Shown here one piece after another: positions 1 to 8,969 of a DNA stretch of 64,000 nt. Location of the stretch: positions 124,001 to 188,000 of the forward strand of contig CAWKGC010000019.1 of NCBI GenBank assembly GCA_963849005.1, in the 5' to 3' direction. The notes under the pieces were generated by a model. The model had not been told where the DNA came from. It ran no database searches and was given only the letters and a program-made list of their open reading frames with translations. The stretch comes from CAWKGC01 sp963849005. GTDB lineage: Bacteria > Pseudomonadota > Gammaproteobacteria > Burkholderiales > Usitatibacteraceae. Made by a program: the position numbers and the translations under genes. Position 1 is the first letter of the stretch. Each line of letters opens with the position of its first letter.

Positions 1-2
1 TT

Positions 3-605
3 TGGGTGGGCGACTTGCCCCACCTGCTGGCGCGCGGCGGCGATCCCGGATTTCCGCCGCCGCTCAGGCTCTTGCCGGATCCGGCGCGCGTGGCCCGCTT
101 CCGCAGCAAGCTTGCCGCGCTCGGGCCGACGCCCTGGCTGGGTATCACGTGGCGCGCGGGCCTGCCACGCGAAGGGCGCATCGTGTTGTCGAAGCAGGTT
201 CCGATCGGCCCGCTTGCCGATGCCCTTCACGGGGTGGGTGGAACGATCGTGGCCTTGCAGCGCGCGCCGGAGCCCGGCGAGGTCGAGCACCTTGCACAGC
301 GCCTCGGCCGCCCTGTCCACGATTTTTCTTCCGCCAACGCCGACCTCGAGGACATGCTCGCGCTGCTCGACGTCCTCGACCTGTATGTCGGCGTGAGCAA
401 TACCAACACGCACTTGAGGGCGGGGTTGGGGCGGCGCGCCCATGTGCTGGTGCCGTGGCCCCCGGAGTGGCGCTGGCCGGCGGCGAGCGACCCGTCGCCG
501 TGGTTTCCCGATTGCGACGTCTATCGGCAAGGCAGCGGCGGGGATTGGCGCCTTGGCCTCGAAGAACTGCGGGCGGACTTGCAGGCGCTCGCGCCCGCCG
601 GGTGA
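3..605 (+). CDS. C-terminal part of a GT9/GT41-like glycosyltransferase (cut by window start)
   Basis: The frame is open to the left edge, so only the last 200 residues are seen. The segment LYVGVSNTNTHLRAGLGRR (about 127-145 of the visible part), followed by a proline/tryptophan-rich stretch, matches the nucleotide-sugar-binding end of TPR-linked GT9/GT41-like transferases of the 'TPR repeat protein' type. In that family the Asn/Thr-His-x-x-Ala/Arg-Gly-Leu-Gly stretch lies near the sugar nucleotide. It is followed by glycan-decorating genes on the same strand, which supports a role in surface glycan or flagellin glycosylation. The acceptor cannot be told. The start and any N-terminal TPR repeats lie outside the window. 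Confidence 0.6.
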   Translation, partial: WVGDLPHLLARGGDPGFPPPLRLLPDPARVARFRSKLAALGPTPWLGITWRAGLPREGRIVLSKQVPIGPLADALHGVGGTIVALQRAPEPGEVEHLAQRLGRPVHDFSSANADLEDMLALLDVLDLYVGVSNTNTHLRAGLGRRAHVLVPWPPEWRWPAASDPSPWFPDCDVYRQGSGGDWRLGLEELRADLQALAPAG

Positions 606-630
606 AGCAAGCGGCCGCAGGTCGATCCGG

Positions 631-636
631 TAGAAT
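631..636 (+). promoter_or_regulatory. Possible -10 box before the PhyH-like gene
   Basis: TAGAAT lies 9 bases before the ATG at 646. No good -35 hexamer is present at the usual distance. If used, the leader would be only a few bases long. It is weak evidence on its own, but similar TAnAAT boxes sit just before the tylF-like gene, trkA and argA. Confidence 0.25.
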
Positions 637-645
637 TGCGGGGCA

Positions 646-1458
646 ATGCCGACCGTTCCCGAGACGCCGCGCCTCCTTGGTTCCGGAGAGATCGCCGCGC
701 ACATCTCCAGCCTGGAAAGCCGCGGCTATGCCGTGGTGCCTGGCTTCATTGACTCGGACGAATGCGAAACGCTGGCAAGCAGGCTGCAGCTTGCGATCGA
801 CACCTACCAGCCCCGGCCGGGCAGCGTGCGCAGCGAACTGGACCGCTACCTGATCCACGACCTGGTTTGCCGCGACTTCGCGTTCGCGAAGCTTCTCGAC
901 GACGCCCGCCTGCAGCAAATCGTGGCGCCGATGCTTGGCGAGCACTGGATCATGTATGCCTTCACCTCGTCGTCCCTGCCGCCGGGCGGAACCAACTATG
1001 GCCGCCGCGTCCACGTGGACAGCCCGCGGTTCATCGAAGGGTACCCGACCAACATCGGGCTGATCTGGGCGCTCGATGATTTCAACGAGGGCAGCGGCGG
1101 CACCGAGGTGCTTCCGGGCTCGCATCGCGTCGCGGGCCTTCCGCAGGACGCGACTTTCGACGCGCATCACGAGAAGCTGGCCTGCGAGCGCGGCAGCCTG
1201 GTCGTTTTCCAGGCCCGTCTCGCGCACCGTTCCGGCGTCAACAGCGGCAAGCGCTGGCGCCACGCGCTCACCTTGAATGCCTGTCGCTCCTGGATGAAGC
1301 AGCGGCTGGACTGGGTGCGATTCGTGCCGCGCGAAATCGCCGACCGGCTGGGACCGCAGGGCCGGCGCCTGCTTGGTTTCGACACGAGGATTCCCGCTTC
1401 GCTGGACGAGCTCTTCCTGCCCGAGGGCCAGCGCCTGTACAAGGCGAACCAGGGCTGA
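646..1458 (+). CDS. Phytanoyl-CoA dioxygenase (PhyH) family Fe(II)/2-oxoglutarate oxygenase
   Basis: The 270-residue protein has the facial triad expected for non-haem Fe(II)/2-oxoglutarate enzymes: HVD at residues 123-125 and a distal His at 194 in LAHRSG, with a GGTEVLPGSHR segment between them, typical of PhyH. Family members hydroxylate diverse small substrates. In polysaccharide clusters they are usually assigned to modification of an unusual sugar or acyl group, but the substrate here is unknown. The start at 646 is the first ATG of the conserved frame and lies 40 bases after the previous stop. Genes 646-3632 run in one direction with short gaps and are probably co-transcribed. Confidence 0.8.
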   Translation: MPTVPETPRLLGSGEIAAHISSLESRGYAVVPGFIDSDECETLASRLQLAIDTYQPRPGSVRSELDRYLIHDLVCRDFAFAKLLDDARLQQIVAPMLGEHWIMYAFTSSSLPPGGTNYGRRVHVDSPRFIEGYPTNIGLIWALDDFNEGSGGTEVLPGSHRVAGLPQDATFDAHHEKLACERGSLVVFQARLAHRSGVNSGKRWRHALTLNACRSWMKQRLDWVRFVPREIADRLGPQGRRLLGFDTRIPASLDELFLPEGQRLYKANQG

Positions 1459-1494
1459 ACACGGAGCGCGCTGCGCCCCGATCGGCGACCGACC

Positions 1495-2319
1495 ATGGAC
1501 CAGAAAATCGTTGACGCCAACATCCTCGTTCACTCGACGATGGCGGCCACCTATGACGCGAGCGAGCCGCATTTCAGGCCCGAGAACAAGGCGGTGGTGC
1601 GCGCCCACCTGGAGCGGCTGCGCAAGGCGACCGGGCCGAGGCTGCTCGACGTCGGCTGCGGCACCGGCTTCGTCATCTCGATTGCCAAGGACCTGTTCGG
1701 CGAGATCCATGGCGTGGATATCACCCAGGCGATGCTCGACCGGGTGGACGCGGGTGGCGGCAACATCACCCTGCACAGGTCGGTGGCCGAGCGCACGCCC
1801 TTTCCCGACGATCATTTCGACGCCGCGACCGCCTATTCCTTCGTGCATCACCTGAGCGACTATGCCGAGGTCCTGCGCGAAGTGCATCGCGTGCTGCGCC
1901 CCGGCGGGATGTTCTACGTGGACCTCGATCCAAACCGTGCCTTCTGGCAGGCGATGGACGCGGCGCAACGCGGCCGGCACGAGGACCCGCCTTCGGACAT
2001 CGTCGCAAGGGAAATCGATTCCGTCCTGCATACCGACGACCGCGTGCAGCGCGAGTTCGGCATTGCCGCGGAGACCTTCAACCTTGCCGAGCACTACAAG
2101 GACATCAAGGGCGGGATCGACGCGCTCGAGTTTCGCGAAGCCGCGCTGGCCGCCGGATTTTCCTCCTGCGAGATCGGTTACTACTGGTTCCTGGGGCAAG
2201 GTTCGGTGCTGCACGGCGAATCGGCAGCCAATGCCGCGATCGTCGAGCGGTACCTGCTGCGCGCCTTGCCGGTTTCGGCGCCGCTGTTCAAGTACCTGCG
2301 CTTTTTCATGGTGAAGTAG
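1495..2319 (+). CDS. Class I SAM-dependent methyltransferase
   Basis: The 274-residue protein carries the SAM-binding motif I LLDVGCGTG at about 50-58. An acidic motif II follows (HGVDIT), and a post-motif-III segment EVHRVLRPGGMFYVDLDP is near the middle, as in Methyltransf_11/25 proteins. The C-terminal third is specific to this protein and presumably recognises the substrate. Its place between a PhyH-like enzyme and a NeuD-like acetyltransferase suggests methylation of a sugar or glycan precursor, which is inference. It is followed only 5 bases later by the next gene. Confidence 0.8.
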   Translation: MDQKIVDANILVHSTMAATYDASEPHFRPENKAVVRAHLERLRKATGPRLLDVGCGTGFVISIAKDLFGEIHGVDITQAMLDRVDAGGGNITLHRSVAERTPFPDDHFDAATAYSFVHHLSDYAEVLREVHRVLRPGGMFYVDLDPNRAFWQAMDAAQRGRHEDPPSDIVAREIDSVLHTDDRVQREFGIAAETFNLAEHYKDIKGGIDALEFREAALAAGFSSCEIGYYWFLGQGSVLHGESAANAAIVERYLLRALPVSAPLFKYLRFFMVK

Positions 2320-2324
2320 GGCCG

Positions 2325-2882
2325 ATGCGAATCCTCGTCTATGGCTCGGGCGATTTCGGGCAGGTCCTTCGCGGCCTCGCCGAGGACTGCGGCCATGAGT
2401 TCGCCGGGTTCATCGACGACCTGCATCCGGGCAATGCAGGCGTGATCGGCGCTTTCGATGCCGCATGCCGTTCCCATGCGCCCGCGGCACATGCGGTGGC
2501 GCTTGCCGTCGGCTACCGGCATTTCGCGGCGCGCGAGGAATTGTTCGCGAAGGTCCGCGGCGCGGGGTACGCGCTGCCCGCCCTGGTGCATCCCGAAGCC
2601 TACGTGCATCGGTCCGCCGAAGTGGCGGCGGGCGCGGTGGTGATGGCGCGCGCGATCGCGGACCGCGGCGCGAGGTTGGGCGAGAGCTGCGTGCTCTGGC
2701 CGGGAGCGAACGTCTCACATGATTCCTCGATCGGCGGCAACTCCTTCCTTTCGCCCGGGGCCGTCGTCTGCGGGTTCGCCAAGGTGGGACGCAATTGCTT
2801 CATCGGCGCGGGAGCCGTGATCGCCGACCACTGCTCGGTGCCCGACGGCGCGTTCGTCAAGGCGGGCAGCGTCTTCGCCTGA
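2325..2882 (+). CDS. NeuD/PglD-like sugar O-/N-acyltransferase
   Basis: The 185-residue protein has an N-terminal Rossmann-like portion (starting RILVYGSGDFGQVL, then a D-D pair at 32-33). From about residue 85 onward there is a left-handed beta-helix of hexapeptide repeats (for example AEVAAGAVVMARA and IGGNSFLSPGAVVCG). This two-part layout is that of the NeuD/PglD family, which acetylates sialic acids or 4-amino-deoxysugars using acetyl-CoA. An aminotransferase of WecE type is encoded nearby at 3611-4768, so an amino-sugar acceptor is plausible. The exact sugar cannot be read from the sequence. Confidence 0.8.
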   Translation: MRILVYGSGDFGQVLRGLAEDCGHEFAGFIDDLHPGNAGVIGAFDAACRSHAPAAHAVALAVGYRHFAAREELFAKVRGAGYALPALVHPEAYVHRSAEVAAGAVVMARAIADRGARLGESCVLWPGANVSHDSSIGGNSFLSPGAVVCGFAKVGRNCFIGAGAVIADHCSVPDGAFVKAGSVFA

Positions 2883-2903
2883 CGCGCGTTTCGCCCTGCA
2901 CCC

Positions 2904-3632
2904 ATGCCCACACCAAAGGCAGGCAAGACCGTCGCGGTCCTGCAATCGAACTACCTGCCCTGGAAAGGCTACTTCGACATCATCAATGACGTCGACCTGT
3001 TCATCTTCTACGACGACGTCCAGTTCACCAAGAACGACTGGCGCAACCGCAACCTGTTGAAAACGCCGGGAGGCACTGCCTGGATCACGGTGCCGGTCGG
3101 CCAGGACATCCGTCGCAGGATCTGTGATGTCAAGATACCCGATACGCGCTGGGCGAACGTGCACTGGAAGACGCTCTGCCAGTACTACTCGCGCGCGCCG
3201 CATTTCGCCCGGTATCGCGAATTCTTCGAAGACGCCTACCTCGGCCGGAAATGGGAAACACTGTCGGCGCTGAACCACCACCTGGTGCGCAACATCGCCG
3301 GGGAGTTTCTCGGCTCGCACGCGGCCTTCGGCGATTCCCGCGACTTCGCGCTCGCCGGCACGAAGGGCGACCGCCTGCTTGCGCTGCTCAAGCTGGCGGG
3401 GGCGACGCGCTATGTCTCCGGCCCCGCCGCCCGCGATTACCTCGATGAGTCCGCGTTCCGCGCCGCAGGGGTCGAGGTTGCCTGGAAATCGTACTCGGGG
3501 TATCCGGAGTACCCGCAGTTCTTCCCGCCGTTCGAACACAGGGTTTCAGTTGTCGATTTGCTCTTCCAGGCCGGGGCCGATGCGCCGGAGTTGATCTGGG
3601 GCTGGCGCGATCAGGCCGGCGGCAGGCCGTAG
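2904..3632 (+). CDS. WbqC-like family protein
   Basis: The 242-residue protein begins with the family hallmark VAVLQSNYLPWKGYFDII and continues with FYDDVQFTKNDWRNRN. Both are typical of the WbqC family found in O-antigen clusters. The biochemical role of WbqC proteins is not firmly established. They often accompany genes for amino-deoxysugar synthesis, and here the gene meets a WecE-like aminotransferase tail to tail with a 22-base overlap of the 3' ends. A function in assembly or transfer of an unusual sugar is inferred from context only. Confidence 0.85.
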   Translation: MPTPKAGKTVAVLQSNYLPWKGYFDIINDVDLFIFYDDVQFTKNDWRNRNLLKTPGGTAWITVPVGQDIRRRICDVKIPDTRWANVHWKTLCQYYSRAPHFARYREFFEDAYLGRKWETLSALNHHLVRNIAGEFLGSHAAFGDSRDFALAGTKGDRLLALLKLAGATRYVSGPAARDYLDESAFRAAGVEVAWKSYSGYPEYPQFFPPFEHRVSVVDLLFQAGADAPELIWGWRDQAGGRP

Positions 3633-4768
3633 AACTCGCGCACCGAACCGGCCACCCGGTCCAGCTGGGCCTCGCTCATGTCGTGGAAGAGCGGCAGGCG
3701 CAGGAGCGTGGCGGAGACGCGGTCGGTGACCGGCATCGGTGATGCGGTGCGGCCGAAGCGCAGCCCGGCCGCAGAGGAATGCAGGGGCACGTAATGCGAT
3801 ACGGCGTGGATCTTCCGTGCCAGCAGGAACTGCCTGAGCGATTCGCGCTCCGCGGGGGAGCCGGTGAGCAAGTAGAAGATATGCCCCGAGTCGGTCGCGC
3901 CCGGCGACCGGCGCGGCAGCCGCGCGAGCCCGCGTCTTTCGAGTTCGGCGAGCCGCTCTTCGTAGCGACGGCACAACGCGAGCCTCGCTTCGGTGATGCG
4001 GCGCGCGCACTGCAACTGCCCGAGCAGGAACGCCGCGGTCAGCTCGCCGGGGAGGTAGGACGAGCCGATGTCCACCCAGGTGTACTTGTCGACCAGCCCC
4101 TTGAAGAAGGCGGTGCGGTTGGTTCCCTTCTCCCGGGCGATCTCGGCGCGCTCGATGAACTGCGTGTCGCGGAACAGCAGCGCACCGCCTTCGCCGCAGA
4201 TGACGTTCTTGGTGTCGTGGAACGACAGGCAGCCCAGGTCGCCGATGGCACCCAGCGGCCCGCCCTGCCATGTCGCCAGCAGAGCCTGCGCAGCGTCCTC
4301 GATGACGGTGAGGCGGTGGCGCGACGCCAGCGCGAGAATCCGGTCCATGTCGCAGGCCACGCCGGCGTAGTGCACCGGGACGATGGCCCGGGCCCGTGGC
4401 GTGAGCGCCGCCTCCGCCAGGGCCGGGTCGAGATCGAGCGTCTCGCTGTCGATGTCGACGAATACAGGTGTGGCGCCGCGCAACACGAAAGCGTTCGCAG
4501 TCGAGGCGAAGGTGAAGGAGGGCATCAGCACTTCGTCGCCCGGCCCGACGCCGGAAACGATGGCGGCGAGTTCCAGCGCCGCGGTGCAGGAATGGGTCAG
4601 CAGCGCATGCCTGCAGCCCAGGGCATCGACCAGCCATTCGCTGCAGCGGCGCGTGAACTCGCCATCGCCGGAAAGATGTCCCTGCGCGGCCGCCGCGGCG
4701 ACGTACTCCAGCTCGCGGCCGACGATGCTGGCCTTGCTGAAGGTGATCGTCTCCGGATCGAGGCTCAT
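3611..4768 (-). CDS. dTDP-4-amino-4,6-dideoxygalactose transaminase-like DegT/DnrJ/EryC1 aminotransferase
   Basis: The 385-residue protein belongs to the PLP-dependent sugar aminotransferases. Lys187 in SFHDTKN is the predicted Schiff-base lysine and EDAAQ (157-161) supplies the PLP-ring aspartate. The opening ITFSKASIVGRELEYV and the segment KYTWVDIGSSYLPGE match WecE/RffA rather than DesV or PseC, so the likely product is dTDP-4-amino-4,6-dideoxygalactose (a thomosamine-type sugar). It is the last gene of a minus-strand run (GT8-like, galE, GT41-like, this gene), 12 bases after the preceding stop. No thymidylyltransferase or dehydratase is in the window, so the sugar precursor must be made elsewhere. 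Confidence 0.85.
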   Translation of the reverse strand: MSLDPETITFSKASIVGRELEYVAAAAAQGHLSGDGEFTRRCSEWLVDALGCRHALLTHSCTAALELAAIVSGVGPGDEVLMPSFTFASTANAFVLRGATPVFVDIDSETLDLDPALAEAALTPRARAIVPVHYAGVACDMDRILALASRHRLTVIEDAAQALLATWQGGPLGAIGDLGCLSFHDTKNVICGEGGALLFRDTQFIERAEIAREKGTNRTAFFKGLVDKYTWVDIGSSYLPGELTAAFLLGQLQCARRITEARLALCRRYEERLAELERRGLARLPRRSPGATDSGHIFYLLTGSPAERESLRQFLLARKIHAVSHYVPLHSSAAGLRFGRTASPMPVTDRVSATLLRLPLFHDMSEAQLDRVAGSVREFYGLPPA

Positions 4769-4780
4769 CGCGGTTCCTGC

Positions 4781-6768
4781 TCAGTTCGTGCGTGCCGGGG
4801 ACACGGAGAGGAAGTGTTCGGCGTATATGCGTCCGGCGCGCTTGCGGTCGGCCATGAATTCGCTGACGAAGCGCTGCGCCGCGCGCCCGGCAAGGGCGCG
4901 AAAGGGCGCATCCTGCGCGAGCCGCGTGGCAAAGGCGACGTAAGCTTGCGTGTCGCTCGCGCACAAGTAAAGGCCCTCGCCGCTTGGGGAAGCGAACACC
5001 TCCCTCGCCCTGCGAGCGTCGTCGGACGCATCGTCGGCGCTGGCCAGCAGCGGCAGCACCAGCGCGTTGATGCCGGCGTGTTCGGAATCCTTGCCCAGCA
5101 GCAGCACCGGGGGCTTGCCCGCGGCCATCGCTTCATAGAGCGTGAATCCGCACGGGAACGGAAACGAGTCGAGGAACACGTCGATGACCTGCGCGTAGAG
5201 CCGCGTGTTCACCCAGCCGATGAAGTGGCAACGCGCAGCGACGCCAGCCGCCTCGAATGAAGCCTGCACGATCCCGGCTTGCGTGCGTCCCGTCCAGAGA
5301 AACGCGGTGTCGGGATTTCGGTCGAGGATCTCGCATACGCTTTGCAGGAACAACGGGTCCACCAGCTTTTCCTCGCGTGCGAAACAGCCGAAGAGCAGGC
5401 GATGCGCGGCGTAACGGGCGCGCACCTCTTGCGCCTTCGGCGCCAGTGCTGCAACGAACCAGTCCTCCGCTGCGACCGGTCCGGCGCGCCATTGCCTGCC
5501 GGCGATGCTCCTGAAGCCCCCGCCGATGCCGCTGCTGGTGACGTGGCCGTCGACTCCGGGAAAGTCCGGGCGGTGGTATTTCATCGCCCACCAGACCTGC
5601 ACCGGCGCCAGGCGCATCGAGAAGGCAAACGGCATCATCAGCGCGCGGCTGATCCAGACCAGCCGCTCTACACCGCCTTCGGCCAGGGCCTGCCGCAGCG
5701 CCGTCAACGCCGCGACATAGCGCAAGGGCGCCGAGGGTTCCGCAAGGCGAATCACGGCGATTCCCGCCTTGCGGCAGCGCTCCAGCACCGACGCGTCCGT
5801 TGCCACGAGGCAGTAGATGACCGGCTCGAAGCGGCGCGGCTCCATGGACTGCGCGCCTTCCAGCACGTCGAGCATGACGCGCACGTGCGCGAGCCCGGAC
5901 AAGTTTTCCAGGAAAAAGCCGATGCGCGGCAAGGCCGGAGGTGCTTCGCGATGCACGGGCGGCAAGGTGCCGGCGAACTTGCGGCCGGCCTCGCCCATTT
6001 CTTCCTTCCACCGCGAGAAGCAGGCGGCGAAATGATCCTCGGTCTCCATCTGCTTCACGTAGGTGTCGTGGATCACCTGCTCGAGTTGCAGCGCATTTTC
6101 GAGGTGGCCGCCGGCCAGCGCGCGGTGCAGCCACGGCAGCAGGACTTCCTCGAACACCTTGCCGGTCCACGAGACGGGCGCGTCGATGCGAAATCCGAGG
6201 AGCGCGCACGCAGCCCGCGCGCAGGCCTCGAAGTCCGCCTCGCTGCGCGCGACGATCGGCGACTGCGCATGCTCGCCGAGCGCGCCTCCTTCCGGCCGGG
6301 GTTGCAGCGGGGCATTGCGAAGCAGGATCCCGAACACCTGGAACACGCCCAGGCGGGGGAGAGGCGCTCCGCAGGCAGGACGGCGACCTGCGCCAGCATT
6401 CCGCGCAGCACGGACTGCGCGTCGGCGGGGCCCGGGAGCGCGAACTCCGCATGCAGCGCCTTGCACAAGTATCCCGTTGCGCTGTCGGGCCGCGCGGTCG
6501 CCCTGTGGATGTCGACAAGCAGGTAGAGCGCCGGCACGTGCGAGGGGTCCGCCTGGAGCAGCCTGCCGAGCAGCGGCTCCGCTTTCGCTGGCCCGTGGCG
6601 GTGGGCAATCGCCAGTGCATTCAGGTAGCGCGCGCCGTTGTTGCCGGGGGCCGACGCAAGGACGGCGGCGCTTCGCTTCTCTGCCTCGTCGAGCCGGCCG
6701 GCCGCGATCAGCCGTTCGATCTCCTGCAGCCCGGCCTGGAGTTGGCGTGCGTCCATATGTGCCTTCAT
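4781..6768 (-). CDS. TPR-containing GT41/HMW1C-like glycosyltransferase, frame broken by one indel
   Basis: The gene starts at 6768 with helical TPR-like sequence (GLQEIERLIAAGRLDEAEK). It loses frame at the g-run 6355-6359 and continues in another frame to 4781. Adding one base there joins AERLS with PRLGVFQVFG and gives a single 662-residue protein. The C-terminal half has the pattern of SPINDLY/HMW1C-type transferases: QVWWAMKYHRPDFPG, then LFGCFAREEK, then IDVFLDSFPFPCGFTLYEAM with the glycine-rich donor loop. These enzymes glycosylate proteins (Ser/Thr or Asn) from UDP-sugars in the cytoplasm, so a protein acceptor such as flagellin is possible. The indel may be a sequencing error or real inactivation. 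It sits between galE and the aminotransferase. Confidence 0.75.
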
Positions 6769-6792
6769 CCCCCTGCCTGCGGCCGGCCGCGC

Positions 6793-7809
6793 TCAGGCGG
6801 CGTAGCCGTCTGGATTGTCGCGTTGCCAGCGCCAGGAGTCGCGGCACATGGCCGCGAGGTCGCGCTTCGCCTTCCAGCCGAGGACGGATTGCGCGAGCGC
6901 GGCATCGGCGAAATAAAGAGCGCTGTCGCCGGGGCGGCGCGCGACGATCTCGTGCGCCACCGCCACGCCGGTCGCTTGCTCGAAGCTGCGCAGCAACTCG
7001 AGCACGCTGTGGCCGCGCCCGGTGCCGAGGTTGATCGGCATTGCCGGCGCCGCCAGCCTGTCGAGGCGATCGAGCGCGGCAACGTGGCCCTCTGCAAGGT
7101 CCATGACGTGTATGTAATCGCGCACGCCGGTGCCGTCTGGCGTGGCGTAGTCCTTGCCGAACACCGAGAGCTTCGCGCGCTTGCCGATGGCAACCTGGGT
7201 AAGGAACGGCATGAGGTTGTTCGGGATTCCGGCGGGGTCTTCGCCGATGGCGCCGCTTTCGTGCGCCCCGACCGGGTTGAAATAGCGCAGCAGCACCGCG
7301 TGCCACGCCGGATCGGCTGCGCAGGCATCGGCGATGACCTGTTCGGCCATCAGCTTCGACCTGCCGTACGGGTTCGACGGCGCGAGTGCCGCGTCTTCCT
7401 TCATCGGCGAGGGCGACGCGGCGTCGTAGACGCTTGCCGAGGAACTGAAGACCAGGCGATGCACTCCGGCGCGCTGCATCGCCAGCATCAGGCAGATCGT
7501 CCCGCCGACGTTGTTGTCGTAGTACTTCACCGGCTCGCGCACCGATTCGCCCACCGACTTCAGTCCCGCGAAGTGGATCACCGCATCGGGCCGATGGCCG
7601 CGAAGGGCCGTGTCGAGGCTCGCGCCATCGCGGACGTCGGCTTCCACGAAGGGAATGCCGCCGCCCGTGATGCGCTCGACGCGCGCGAGCGACGCGCGCG
7701 AACTGTTGCACAGGTTGTCCAGCGCTGCGACCTTGTGCCCGGCCTGCAGCAACGCGAGGCAGGTGTGCGAGCCGATGAAGCCGGAGGCGCCCGTGACGAG
7801 GACGTTCAT
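6793..7809 (-). CDS. galE: UDP-glucose 4-epimerase
   Basis: This is a 338-residue extended SDR enzyme. The NAD-binding GASGFIG motif is at 7-13, the active-site serine region at 122-126 (SSSASVY), and the catalytic Tyr148 and Lys152 lie in PYGRSK. It interconverts UDP-glucose and UDP-galactose (or the N-acetyl forms) in the cytoplasm. The usual SVYG is SVYD here, a minor variation. The gene lies 24 bases upstream of the GT41-like gene on the same strand, so it probably feeds that cluster with UDP-galactose-type donors. Length and all SDR motifs are normal. Confidence 0.92.
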   Translation of the reverse strand: MNVLVTGASGFIGSHTCLALLQAGHKVAALDNLCNSSRASLARVERITGGGIPFVEADVRDGASLDTALRGHRPDAVIHFAGLKSVGESVREPVKYYDNNVGGTICLMLAMQRAGVHRLVFSSSASVYDAASPSPMKEDAALAPSNPYGRSKLMAEQVIADACAADPAWHAVLLRYFNPVGAHESGAIGEDPAGIPNNLMPFLTQVAIGKRAKLSVFGKDYATPDGTGVRDYIHVMDLAEGHVAALDRLDRLAAPAMPINLGTGRGHSVLELLRSFEQATGVAVAHEIVARRPGDSALYFADAALAQSVLGWKAKRDLAAMCRDSWRWQRDNPDGYAA

Positions 7810-7836
7810 TCCGGACGGGCCGCCGGCGCATTGCGC

Positions 7837-8868
7837 TCAGGCACGGCTGGCACGCATTTTCCCCAGGTACTGGACCTGCAGCGCCTTGCGGTTGCCCTTG
7901 AAGTGCACGAAGAACTTTGCCGCGAGCGCGTCCGCCGGGTAGGGCACGTTGGGCTCGATGGTGAAGTTGTACTCGCTGCAGGGGAAGAAGCGCGTGCGGA
8001 TCCCGGCCACGTCGATGCCGTCGCCCTGCCGCCTGGCGAAATCCTGGTAGCCAACGGTGGCGGCCAGCGCGAACTGGTCGCCCCACCAGCCGCGCAGGTC
8101 GCGCGGGAACGCGGCGGTCACCGCGGGATCGGCAGCCAGCGCGTCGTAGCACGCGCGCGCGCGTTCGAAGAACTCGAGCCCCTTCCCGCCGACGCCGACG
8201 AAAATCATGCCGCCATTGAACGGCGAGTCCGCGAATTCCGGCCGCCAGGTGAGGCCGATGTCGAAATCCTGCGCGAACACCGGCGAGGGCTCGCGGTTGA
8301 CCACCACGTCGGAGTCCATCAGCACGCTCACGCGCGGGGCCGGGCGGTGCGCGAGGTAAAGCGCCTGCACCCGCATGCGCTCGTACATGAGCTTGTCGAG
8401 GTCGATCGGGTGGCGGATCACCTCGTCCACCTGCATCGAGGCGGGGATCGGCGTGTGCTCGTCGGTGAGCAGGATACGGCGCGCCCGCGGTGCGCGGATC
8501 GCGGCGGACTCGAATGAAAGCGAGAGCACCTCGAGATAGTCGATCTTCTCGTGGATGCCGCTGAGCGCGGTGTCCTTGTTCGCGTGGAAGGCCACGAGGT
8601 CGATGCAGTCGGGTTCGGGCGCCTGCCGCGGCGCCGGCGAATACGGCGCGCGCGGCAGCGGCCAGTCGAAGGCGATCACGGCGATCTGCCGCGATACGTG
8701 ATCGAGGCCCGGATGGCCCGGCACGAGGGCGCGCAAGGTGGCGAGCTGCTTCCTCGCTTCGTCCACTTCGGCCAGCGAAAGGGCGCGGACGATCGCGGCC
8801 GCCGTCGCCTGCAATACCTGTTGCTGCGATGCGGAATCGGGCCCGGTCGTGTTCGCGGTTCGGTTCAT
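7837..8868 (-). CDS. Putative DXD-containing (GT8-like) glycosyltransferase
   Basis: I take the ATG at 8868 (MNRTANTTGPD), giving 343 residues. The frame is open further upstream, but that part is low-complexity and runs into the promoter area of the divergent gene. A D-S-D motif at about 185-187 (VSVLMDSDVVV) follows a segment of conserved hydrophobic strands. Downstream come FNGGMIFVG and WWGDQFAL. This arrangement (DXD, then an N-G-G strand, then a D-Q pair) is that of nucleotide-diphospho-sugar transferases with a GT-A fold. The family assignment is tentative and no substrate can be named. It is the first gene of the minus-strand operon that includes galE. Confidence 0.55.
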   Translation of the reverse strand: MNRTANTTGPDSASQQQVLQATAAAIVRALSLAEVDEARKQLATLRALVPGHPGLDHVSRQIAVIAFDWPLPRAPYSPAPRQAPEPDCIDLVAFHANKDTALSGIHEKIDYLEVLSLSFESAAIRAPRARRILLTDEHTPIPASMQVDEVIRHPIDLDKLMYERMRVQALYLAHRPAPRVSVLMDSDVVVNREPSPVFAQDFDIGLTWRPEFADSPFNGGMIFVGVGGKGLEFFERARACYDALAADPAVTAAFPRDLRGWWGDQFALAATVGYQDFARRQGDGIDVAGIRTRFFPCSEYNFTIEPNVPYPADALAAKFFVHFKGNRKALQVQYLGKMRASRA

Positions 8869-8932
8869 CTTTCGGGCCGGGAAGGGCGCGCTCCGGGGGC
8901 GATGGCGTTCAGGCTTTGCACAACGCGGATGA

Positions 8933-8938
8933 TACAAT
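8933..8938 (+). promoter_or_regulatory. Possible -10 box of the tylF-like gene
   Basis: TACAAT lies upstream of the TylF-like gene in the divergent gap with the GT8-like gene. It overlaps the first in-frame ATG (8937), which argues that translation begins at the later GTG (8970). No clear -35 is seen. Confidence 0.35.
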
Positions 8939-8969
8939 GCGCGCCCCCCGGACTCCATCGGCGACCTGC

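Noticed and set aside
145..2214. A 689-residue minus-strand open frame opposite the PhyH-like and methyltransferase genes
   Set aside because: Shadow of the plus-strand genes, without recognisable motifs and with Arg/Ala/His-rich content typical of such shadows.
4781..8152. A single 1123-residue minus-strand frame spanning galE and the GT41-like gene
   Set aside because: Only the part below about 6355 has conserved sequence. The upper part is out of frame with galE, which is intact in another frame. The long frame is an artefact of the indel.
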